Shown: piece by piece, positions 55,624 to 64,000 of the stretch
Layout of the letters: each line of letters starts with the position of its first letter
Position numbering within the stretch: the first letter of the stretch is position 1
Assembly: GCA_003260075.1 (NCBI GenBank)
Contig: QLIY01000039.1
Location: forward strand, 124,001 to 188,000
Length of the DNA: 64,000 nt
Direction of reading: 5' to 3'
DNA from: Phallusia mammillata
Taxonomy: Eukaryota > Chordata > Ascidiacea > Phlebobranchia > Ascidiidae
The notes under the pieces: generated by a model
What the model was told of the DNA's origin: nothing
The model's database searches: none
What the model saw: the letters and a program-made list of their open reading frames with translations, nothing else
Made by a program: the position numbers and the translations under genes

Positions 55624-56470
55624 TGGTTTCAGCAACATTATGTTCCAGAAAAATTAGACTGGGCGGTCAGAAACCAGTAAACATTCGCTTGCTAGCACTT
55701 CACTCTATAACAGTTTTTCGAAACTTGACTTAATTTAAATCCAAACATCTCCGCAGGTCTCGCACCCCCTGGCTTAGATTTCCACTTTTCCGCTCTTATC
55801 CTATGAGCCGCAAGTTACGCACCCCTGATTTAGACTTTTCCAATGTACACACGCTATACCAACCTAAAGTTAGAAAACCGCAAGTGGTCCGTGAGATGGT
55901 TCAAGGTCTGTCAATGCCACAATTTCGCAGGCACTTTCAATGCATATTTAGTTTTGTTTTACGAATAGATGTCGGTTTTTCAACTAAAGGGTACATTACA
56001 ATCATTGAACACCGCTGCACGAAACCCTGAATGAAGTATGCTAATGTGGCCATTGGTTGCTTTTGGTCTGTTTTGTTGCTTGTGTTTGGCGAGCTTGGGT
56101 TTTTTGAAACGGACCTTTGTCATTTAACGTGTGTCAGGAAATCTATAAAAACGGATATTATTGCTTGGATCCATCTAAACGAGTCCGTTGTATCTGAAAT
56201 GTCAATTTACGAGTCGCTTAAACCAGATTTAGTTCCTCTCTAGCCAATGTGGTTTAACATATATCGCAAAGTATTTGAATTTACGTTTTGGTATGCAACG
56301 TGAGCACTGCCTGGTTTATACGCAAAGCGTTGTGCGTTTTTGCGACATCGTGTGGTGGTATTTTTAAATATATTCTATCCACGTGATGTCACTATGCATA
56401 AACAGACCGTGTTAACTGTAGCCTTTGGTGACAGCCACAGCCCAAATTAAAACAATATGCTTTTGCCAGA
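55624..56470. other. Intergenic, nothing recognised
   Basis: Two frames of about 70-75 codons (55803-56030 and 56031-56243, +) show no domain and no splice signals that would link them. Confidence 0.4.
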
Positions 56471-56478
56471 GTTTAAAC

Positions 56479-56716
56479 CATTTTTGACGAATTTCTGCCT
56501 TGACAATTAGAAACATTTTTACTCTTTCCTCAGATACTACATAATAGATGCTAGAGTGCTAAACCATACAAAGATATTTTCAAATTGGGTCTTTTTATCA
56601 ACTTTGCAGGTCATATTTCCAAAGCTTAAGTGTCTGTTTACAAACCACATGACTCATAATAAAAGTAAATTACTCTTCTCAAGTTTTAAAATTCCTCCCT
56701 AGTTGGAAACCACTGG
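56479..56716. mobile_element. MITE of the 12334-12460 family, left end damaged
   Basis: The right end GTTGGAAACCACTG and internal AAACCACATGACTCATAA match the family. The left end begins CATTTTTGACGAATTTCTG, lacking the usual GTGGTTCCCAACC, as if deleted. The flanks GTTTAAAC (56471-56478) and GTTTAACC (56717-56724) match at 7 of 8, supporting the boundaries. Confidence 0.65.
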
Positions 56717-56942
56717 TTTAACCAACTCTTTCTGGAGCTTTTAACTGAGAAAGACAGTACAAAACATATTAGTTGGGAACTTTATTGGCCAAGTTGGATA
56801 ACTTTTATGGGTCAAGTCATTTTTTTTATATTACACACATATCCTGAACTCAACGCAAGAAAATTGTCCACTGAATTCAAAACATAAAACATCATCATAA
56901 ACAGTTTTTTAACAGTTGTAATGAATATTCGAAAGTTAATGT

Positions 56943-57260
56943 CTAATCTGATTTTCTCCAGTCATATCTTCCATCTTGATAGATCTCAGCCAACATGGAT
57001 TTGAAGGGCTTGTCGTCCTTGTACAAATTGAAGTGAGATTTCCTCAAAGTGATTAGAAACTGGGTTGGTCTATCCCAAGGCACTGAAAGATGGGGTTTGG
57101 GGTTCGCGCTCCAACCAGCCCCCATGTGGGTTCCATACTTGCGAAGAGAATGAACTGTGATAATGCCTGCAAAGGTGCAGGACAGACCACAGCAACCAAC
57201 AATCAGGTAAAGGCATTTATGTTCCTTTAGGAGTGCTCGGCTTTGGGCAATTAAACTCAT
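56943..57260 (-). CDS. NDUFA4-like small mitochondrial membrane protein (copy 2)
   Basis: Single-exon frame of 105 residues. It has an N-terminal basic stretch (RALLKEHK), one membrane segment (CLYLIVGCCGLSCTFAGII), then SANPKPHLSVPWDRP, which keeps a trace of the NDUFA4 NPEPW motif. The C-terminal motif MLAEIYQDGRYDW matches LLTEIYRDGRYR of copy 1. It probably sits in the inner mitochondrial membrane, with cytochrome c oxidase as the likely partner by family. The intergenic distance to copy 1 is about 5.4 kb; both are on the same strand. Confidence 0.65.
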   Translation of the reverse strand: MSLIAQSRALLKEHKCLYLIVGCCGLSCTFAGIITVHSLRKYGTHMGAGWSANPKPHLSVPWDRPTQFLITLRKSHFNLYKDDKPFKSMLAEIYQDGRYDWRKSD

Positions 57261-57474
57261 GGTTTGCTGGTTTTGTTTTATAGTATTATTTTAATAAGTT
57301 TTAGCCCAACCTACTGAAAAAAACAAGAGCAATGATCAGGATTATGTATTATGTTGATTCATTTTTACTTTTCTCTCTTTTATAGAATAGAATAAAATAA
57401 AGAAACTTGAATAAAACTGATTCTACTAGTCCCATTACTAATACTATAAATACAAACTATACACCAGGAGTCAG

Positions 57475-57683
57475 CAACCTTTTAGGTAACGCATGCCAAT
57501 TTACTTGTTATTTGCATGTTTTAATGACCTTGCATGCTAACTTTTTTTCTACATAATGGTGGTTTATGCCAGCTGATATCAATATTAATGAGAAAGCGGA
57601 GCATTTTGTGCATGTCGGTGTGCCATGAAAAACCACCTTGCATGCCAACCTTAGCATGAATGTAAAGTGTTGCGAAACCCCTG
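57475..57683. mobile_element. hAT-type MITE, TSD CTATACAC
   Basis: Starts CAGGAGTCAGCAACC and ends GCGAAACCCCTG. CTATACAC is exact on both sides (57467-57474 and 57684-57691). Related to the elements at 2393 and 19930. Minus-strand frames across it are not genes. Confidence 0.82.
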
Positions 57684-57727
57684 CTATACACACAGCCGTT
57701 ATGTTTGTAAGTTATGGTATACATCAG

Positions 57728-58560
57728 GGGTGTCAAACTCGCGGCCCACGAAGCCCTCCAATGCGGCCCACGGGGGGGGGGGCCAATTATAATACATTTT
57801 TCTTACTTTTCTAAGTGAGAGCTTTTGTTTAAACAGACAATTACAGAAATTTTTTTATGAATAAAATCCATATGTTATGAAACAATAGTAATTAAATTGT
57901 TAAGTTAGCAGTCATATGCGTCAAACTTTTTGTAGGCCTATTGTCTGCAAACAATGCGAAAAACAGGTACCAAAAGNTGTCAAACTCGCGGCCCACGAAG
58001 CCCTCCAATGCGGCCCACGAACACTCAACAACAATTGTCGTATTTTGTCAGATCTTTATCCAATTATAATACATTTTTCTTACTTTTCTAAGTGAGAGCT
58101 TTTGTTTAAACAGACAATTACAGAATTTTTTTTATGAATAAAATCCATATGTTATGAAACAATAGTAATTAAATCGTTAAGTTAGCAGTCATATGCGTCA
58201 AACGTTTTGTAGGCCTATTGTCTGCAAACAATGCGAAAAACAGGTACCAAAAGCGTCATAATACAAATTATAACGTAATAAACAATTAAAACTGAGCTTC
58301 ACACTGTGCAGCTCTATCTGTGCATCAGGTTGGAAATTTATCTTGACTTGTAGGACTTTCAATGTGATATAAACCTATTTATTTACATCTGTAATTTTAT
58401 AACAAAAACCAGCAGGTAATTGGCGACTGTTCTTAAAATAAGGATCTGCAACGCGGCCATCGTAGCGAAAAGGTTGTTTAAATGTATAAAACTAGATTAA
58501 AACTACATGCGGCCCTCGGCATAGTTTCCAAACTGCAATGTGACCCTCAAACCCCACGAG
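57728..58560 (+). repeat. CAGGGGTGTCAAACTC hAT-like repeat, doubled by assembly
   Basis: The left end CAGGGGTGTCAAACTCGCGG is typical of hAT elements. The block appears twice, 57731-57976 and 57978-58250, joined by a single N at 57977. In the first copy an 11-base G run (57772-57782) stands where the second has about 40 real bases (58020-58059). A degenerate GCGGCC-CTCGGC...CCCTCAAACCCCA stretch near 58509-58556 may be the right part; no target duplication was found. Confidence 0.7.
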
Positions 58561-59850
58561 AATATGACATCATTTCCCCATCGTCCTAGCAACGCACAAA
58601 CACAGATTCAGACACACAAGGCTACTAGCAATCGTAGGTAATTCTGCTACACGGACCAGAAAATGTAAAGAAAAATCCCATATCCCATAATTACTACGAG
58701 GCCGGCAGTAAGAAGGACCTTCTCCCTAGTTTTTTGGTATAAGAGTCGGAAATACAACCTCCGGCTCATCCCCTTATTTTCTGATTCCACACACAATACG
58801 GAATATTCCACAACCTATGCTTCTCCACCTGGACATTTCATTTCCTTTGTTCTACACCAATGCATTATAACAATTATATGGTTAAGAATTATACAAGTCT
58901 CTTTAAAAGTCTGGGTATTTCAGCTATGTTTTGTAAATAATTACGTGTAAAGTTAAAAAGTAAAGTTAAACTGAATTAAATACTTGTAACACATAGTTTC
59001 TTATGTCAACACCAAACCAAACTTTTACACAACAATAAACATTGTGGGATGATCAAGAATGTTATTTTATATTTTAGAAGCTTTTTTATGTATCTATTTT
59101 CAGTCTTCGTAAACATGTGTTTACACACATTATTTATGACTAAAGCATAATTCAATGTGGTCCCTGTTTTAATTATTGTGCAAAATAAATTCTTTTTTTG
59201 TCACCAATAAAAACTGAAATAATTATTTATGGTTTTAAACTTACGCAAACAGAAAAAAATTAAGAATGTATAGATACGTTACTTATGTTGTTTAACTAGT
59301 TGTTTTTTTCTAAATAAAATAAATGCAACTCAATTATACCCAGCCACAGCCAGAGAGTGTGTTTTCAGTAAACGCATTGTACTTCTATAAACAGTTGTTG
59401 TTAATATTGCAACAGAACATTCCTACCACATACAAAAGCAAATTTACTTTATTTTGAGATAGATTGTGTAAAAAAGAAAACTAAATATATACACAGATTA
59501 AACCATGTGAAATTAAATTCAAATAACTGTGAGTAAACTAACACAAGATTCTACGGTTAAGCGGCAGAAAATCGGGGATCGAATTCTTTCAAATTACTAG
59601 AAAAATCTACAATTAACTAAAAACCTGCAATTAACCTACCGACCGACCTTCGGCTTGCTGCGCAAAACTACTGCGCAGTAAATCAGGAAGATGAGTGACG
59701 TTTAGGAGACCCAGTGATGCGTGTCTATTACATTTCTATGTTGGTTAAATGTTTTTTACGATCGGGGAACCAGGGGTGCACAATTTGAGGCTGTTAATAC
59801 AATTTTTGCTGACGAGCATGAGCATTGTTATACAACTCTTTTAGTTCTAT
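58561..59850. other. Intergenic, nothing recognised
   Basis: No domain-bearing frame, RNA gene or bounded repeat seen. Confidence 0.45.
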
Positions 59851-60320
59851 CAGTGGTTCCCAACCGTTTTCCTTCCTGGTATATTAGGCTAGGCCTACAT
59901 ATAGCAGCCGCAAAACCATACAAAGAGCATTTAAAATTGGATCTTTAATCAAATTCATCGATTTCAAGTGTCTATACTCGTAATTGAAACTTAAAGCTGG
60001 AATCACCCAGTCCATTTGGTGGATGAAGACTAAAAAGCCTTATAGCAATAGATGTAAGTTCAAAAAAAGGGGGGGGGGTCCAGTCCATTGCTTGGTGGAT
60101 GAAGACTAAAAAGCCTTATAGCAATAGTTGTAAGTTCAAAAAAACACTTCATCATTTGGTTTTAAAGATATATATATTTAAACTAAAGGGTGAACGACTA
60201 AGTGTTTTTTCTGAACTTACCTTACATCTATTTCAAGTGTCTATTTACAAACTACACGTAAGTAAACTCCTTCGCTCAAGTTTTAACATTTCTTTCTTGC
60301 GCCTCCCTTAAAAAGTTAAA
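59851..60320 (+). repeat. Partial MITE of the 12334-12460 family with gap-join duplication
   Basis: Left end CAGTGGTTCCCAACCG at about 59851, followed by AAACCATACAAAGA and CAAGTGTCTAT blocks typical of the family. The right end is missing. The segment CAGTCCATT-GGTGGATGAAG is doubled across the G run at 60069-60078. Confidence 0.55.
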
Positions 60321-60638
60321 AAAAAACATTTTGGACCTAAAAATACACAGTTTTGTATTCCTACGGGGGGGGGGTGGGAAACTTTATTTGGAGATATATA
60401 GACACAATATAGGCTAGTGCCTGTTCGTTAACTAAGAACTTGTAATGCGACCGGCATTATCAAAAAAGGTTGAGCACCATTGCACAATCAGGGCTGCTTG
60501 TTTGAGGCCAACAAGCGACGTATTTCTGCACAAAACGTTTTGACTAATGCCGTCGTTCCAAATCACTATTTAACTAACTACTTGAATAAATAGCATAAAT
60601 AGGAGGCACGATTATGATACTTGGTAGCTTTATTTTGT

Positions 60639-63600
60639 TTATTGCACGTTACTGCGCTGCTCGACCCTACTGCTTAAAATCCTTCTGTCTAATTCATCTC
60701 TTTCCACTTCAAGCCTTAGCTCTTCCACTGCCCTCCGTAAAACTCCAACCTCTCTACCATTTACGTTACTACTTGGGGACTGATGATGACCTGATCTAGC
60801 TGAGCTGCCATGTTCTGACTTTGGCCGATGATGACTCAATTTATCCACCATAGCCTCAACTACTCTTAGTTTTTCAACCATTCCTCGACCCTTTTTCATT
60901 TCTATCAACAACTCCTGCAAAGACGCAAATTTTTGGTAAAATGGTGTTTTTTAAGTACAAGAAAATATGTTAAGGAGACATAAAACCCAAGAAAGATGTT
61001 TTGTGCAAATCGATCTTTTTCAACAAGACAAAACTGAAGAGCTTACACACTGTAAATTGTTTGTAATGCAGACGTTTCAATCATCTTTCTTACTATTTTG
61101 ATTTAAAATTGCACAGAACTTTCTTTCTCACTATTTTGATCTCCCAACCGCACCGAACTTTATAACTCCCCACCCCTAAAAAGGTCGTCTCAATAGCGCC
61201 CTCTGACGGTCAACAAACCTCTGGTGATTTTAGCGCTAAGCTTTCCATCAGGCGAGGATGAAATCCGTCTTCTTGTTTCTTGTATTCATCTTGGCTATCT
61301 GTGTCCCAACAAGAAAGAAGGAATAACGTTTCTTTGTGAGCGTCCACCTGTCGTACACCCCAAGGAACCTAAAAGAATCACCTTGAAGATTTTGTTTTTC
61401 CGAAAAACGCACTTCTGTATAAATCGACTTATCCTAGGAGTTGTATAGGTGTAGTCTTTTTTTGCGTTGGATTCGGACACAAGTTTGAAAAAAACGGATA
61501 TGATTTGGCCCTGCATGTTTTTCATATTCGGTCACATTTGTGTCGTTATTTTATCTTACACCGTTGACAAAATGTATGACTTGATTTTAGAAACAGGTAA
61601 AACAATTTTTCTGGCTCAAATGTTCATGGTGCATGAATAGTGGTTCTCTGGGCGACTGTTCTTTGTTTTGCACAAATTGGTGGTAGTTATAAACTTAAAT
61701 TGGTGATAGTTAAACTAAAAACTTATACGCGTTATTCCGCTACTAACGATAGAAATAAAATAAACAAACTTAGCTTGAATAGGTGGACGAAACAAACACA
61801 GCAATCACTTCACTAAACGTACAAATTAATGCTTCACTTATTTCTTACCGTTGAACAAACAAACGAGCACAAATGAACTGAAAGCTTAAATATATCTGTA
61901 CCTTAATTTCCAGAATCGTAAACTCCACACAACCTCGGTGTTTTCCCGGTAAACGACCGTTATAACCACAACCAGTTCCCAGGACTTTACATCGACCTCC
62001 GTGCTCTTCTACCGCCATCGTGTGGTTTAAACTGGCGCCAAAAATAAGTTCAACTATTTATTAAAACAAATGTTTATTCAGCAAGGTAAGTTTCTTGTAC
62101 ATCTATTATGCCGTGCAATTAAGGAAATATAGGACATAATCTCAACTTTATCATTTTGCTAATGACGTGTATTTTTTTTACTTTACCGAAAATTACTTTG
62201 TTTCGGAAAATGTTTACAAAACAATAAACATAAATAAACAACCAAAACACTTTCGTATGTAAGAATTTCTCTCAGGCATGAGAATGTAAAAGAAAGATTT
62301 TTGCTTGGAATCAGTGATATATTTAGACTGTACAAATAAAAAACAGGTACAAAGCATAAATTATTTCTTAAAATAAATGAAGAATTAGGATCAATAATGA
62401 TGCTAAATATCCGGGAAGTTTATGCATATGTAATATCATGCTTTTATAGTTAAACAGCTTTGAGAAAAAATAATTAAACCTGCAATAAAGAATTCTTATT
62501 CTTCGTCCACAGAGAACTTGTACAGGAGAGCTACGATCCATTCTATCACCCGTTCCCAGTTGACCGTACCGATTGTTGCCCAACACAAAAACTCGGTTGT
62601 ACTCGTCGATAAAGCCGAGATGTCGATCCCCAATCGAACAGTGAACAACCTTAATGAATATTTAATTTTAAGGCTTTTGCGCATCAGGTTAATGGGTAAA
62701 AGCTTAAGAAAAAAATTGGGTAATAGTCCTTTGGGTAAATAAATATTTCACTTTCGACGAACAAGAAAAAACAGAAAATTACTTTATATTTAAATTAAAG
62801 TACGCTAGACGCCCAGGATGGACTCCTTTCGTGGTTTCTAGTCAAAACACAGGCTAGCCTTTTTATCGTCTATGTCTTGACAAGTGGGAATGTTTTGGAG
62901 ACCAGCTTGGCGTTTTATCATTCATAGGCCTATATACAGGGTTGCCATACCGTCCTTATTTCTAAGATTTGTCCTTATTTTGAAGGGCTATGTCTTAGAA
63001 AAGTTCGTTGTCCTTATTTCTAAGAAATGTCCTTGTTTTTGACTTGAGTCCTTCTTTTGTCTTATTTTAAACAACTACAAGTCAAATCCGTGCTACAATT
63101 AATAGTAAACCTAGACCTGTGCTGTTGTAAGATGCAAAAAGTATTTTCTTCGAACAATTAGAAGTTACTGCAATGGATTGTTTCCGGCCAAAATATTGCA
63201 TATGATGTATCATAGCTCGTGTAAATGCAAAGATTTGTTCAAAAACGTTTAAATCGTTTCAGCTAAAAATATAATTTTTCGTTTGTCCTTATTTTTGGCT
63301 TCAAGTCGATGGCAACCCTGCCTATATAAGTGCACTGTAATCGCTGGTCTGTTCATGAACGCTTCAGAGCTGATCCCAGTGAAAAATGTTTGTACAAGTC
63401 AGCTACTTAATTTTTTTTCGAACTTAAATTTAACTGCTATACATTTAACAGTGTCAATCCACTAAGCAACACATATTTTATCTCTGTTGTAAACAATGAT
63501 TGTGGCTTGAAAAATAAAAATTAAAACCATGAAGGTAAACAGAACTTTTTTACGAAGTTAGTGTTTTGTCAGTAATAGTTTATTTTAGGAATTATTTGAA

Positions 63601-63852
63601 ACAAAACAAAAACTCGTGAAGTAAACTCTTTAAGCCGTGGTTAAAACAAAAAAAGTACGTACAATATTTTGCCTACTACAAGCAAAAATCTTAAACTCAG
63701 TTCACCCACTTTGGCGACGTGGGGAATAACCTGGGGAAGACCCAATTTGACTTGAGCATTTCGACCGAAAATATCAGCAAATTCCGACTTTCGTTGGACG
63801 ATAGCATGAAGTTTCCCACTTTCTAAAGAAAAATTCAACACATCGATAAACA
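60639..63852 (-). CDS. FBXO24-like protein, last five coding exons (partial)
   Basis: Exons: 63852-63710 (5' limit tentative), 62649-62511, 62053-61902, 61368-61219, 60914-60639. Phases match at every junction (0, 1, 0, 0). Read in order they give the RCC1-like part of FBXO24: VFIDVLNFSLESGK, then CSIGDRHLGFIDEYNRVFVL with GNNRYGQLGTGDRMDR, LIFGASLNHTM, VLGTGCGYNGRLPG, VPWGVRQVDAHKETLFLLS, and a helical tail (VEKLRVVEAMVDKL, VLRRAVEELRLEVERDEL). FBXO24 is an F-box substrate receptor of SCF ubiquitin ligases; in mammals it is known for roles in sperm. The F-box exon lies beyond the window end. The stop codon sits inside an AATAAA, with another AATAAA at 60634-60629. One intron carries a hAT element inside a SINE. 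Confidence 0.85.
62828..63385 (+). repeat. SINE-like repeat split by a hAT insertion
   Basis: The part up to GGCCTATATA (62936) carries GACAAGTGGGAATG, seen after the B boxes at 5559 and 50331. The part after 63320 carries GCTTCAGAGCTGATCCCAGT, seen inverted at 7517-7536. Between them sits the element 62937-63320, so one SINE copy has been interrupted. Confidence 0.55.
62937..63320. mobile_element. hAT-type MITE, TSD CCTATATA
   Basis: Starts CAGGGTTGCCAT and ends ATGGCAACCCTG, a perfect 12-bp inverted repeat. CCTATATA is exact on both sides (62929-62936 and 63321-63328). Located in an FBXO24-like intron; a fragment of the same family is at 27475-27690. Confidence 0.9.
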
Positions 63853-64000
63853 CTGGGCCAGTCCCACTTTACCAAACATAACAAAAACACAGCAAATTTG
63901 GAGCTAAAACGCGCCTATTCCATCTGGTGTTTTCAAGCAAAAAATAAAGTAAAATAGCAGGCAATTTTAAGTTAAAAATCAGAGAAGGCGTTGAATTGTC

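Noticed and set aside
1..64000. CRISPR array, phage or bacterial defence system
   Set aside because: No regular short repeat-spacer pattern and no prokaryotic gene organisation; the genes are spliced animal genes.

Overview
This is a eukaryotic window. It is AT-rich, with spliced genes, GT-AG introns, no bacterial operons, and many short DNA transposons and tRNA-derived repeats. The protein families are a cyclic-nucleotide-gated (CNG) channel, ERI1, COP1, a kelch-like protein, NDUFA4-like proteins and an FBXO24-like protein. Together they point to an animal. The FBXO24-like gene and the modest gene size suggest an invertebrate chordate such as a tunicate, but that species guess is an inference and is weak.

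Layout. Positions 1287-22008 (+) hold a CNG channel gene. I could join 16 exons with consistent splice phases, giving about 973 codons; its 5' end is not certain. Directly after it lies a 2.7-kb palindrome-rich satellite (about 22300-25050) with 198-bp and 156-bp units. Positions 25300-28200 are transposon-rich, with two doubtful minus-strand exon candidates. Every gene I could identify after that is on the minus strand: ERI1-like exonuclease (28372-31980), an intronless COP1-like ubiquitin ligase (32922-34859), a LINE fragment (about 36420-37150), a KLHL24/35-like BTB-kelch gene (39720-48485), two single-exon NDUFA4-like genes (51283-51573 and 56943-57260), and the last five coding exons of an FBXO24-like gene (60639-63852, whose 5' part lies beyond the window).

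About a dozen hAT-type miniature elements (MITEs) have terminal inverted repeats and 8-bp target duplications, exact or with one mismatch, that can be read directly. Some are nested in each other or in tRNA-derived SINEs. One element is present in opposite orientations on either side of most of ERI1. Three GC-rich islands near minus-strand genes share TGATCAG, TGACGTCA and an ACGTGG/CACGTG-like site, and look like promoters.

The strongest anomaly is technical. There are more than 30 runs of G, always on the + strand. Most are about ten bases long; a few are 33-76. Many are flanked by near-identical copies of the same sequence. In one case a run stands exactly where the second copy has 40 real bases. 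These are best read as gap placeholders at joins where contig ends or haplotypes were not merged. The tandem duplications around them should not be taken as biology. No new defence-type or mobile system was found. The most interesting biological items are the satellite, a T-to-V change in the channel's nucleotide-binding cassette, the NDUFA4-like pair with its shared promoter grammar, and the inverted element pair around ERI1.
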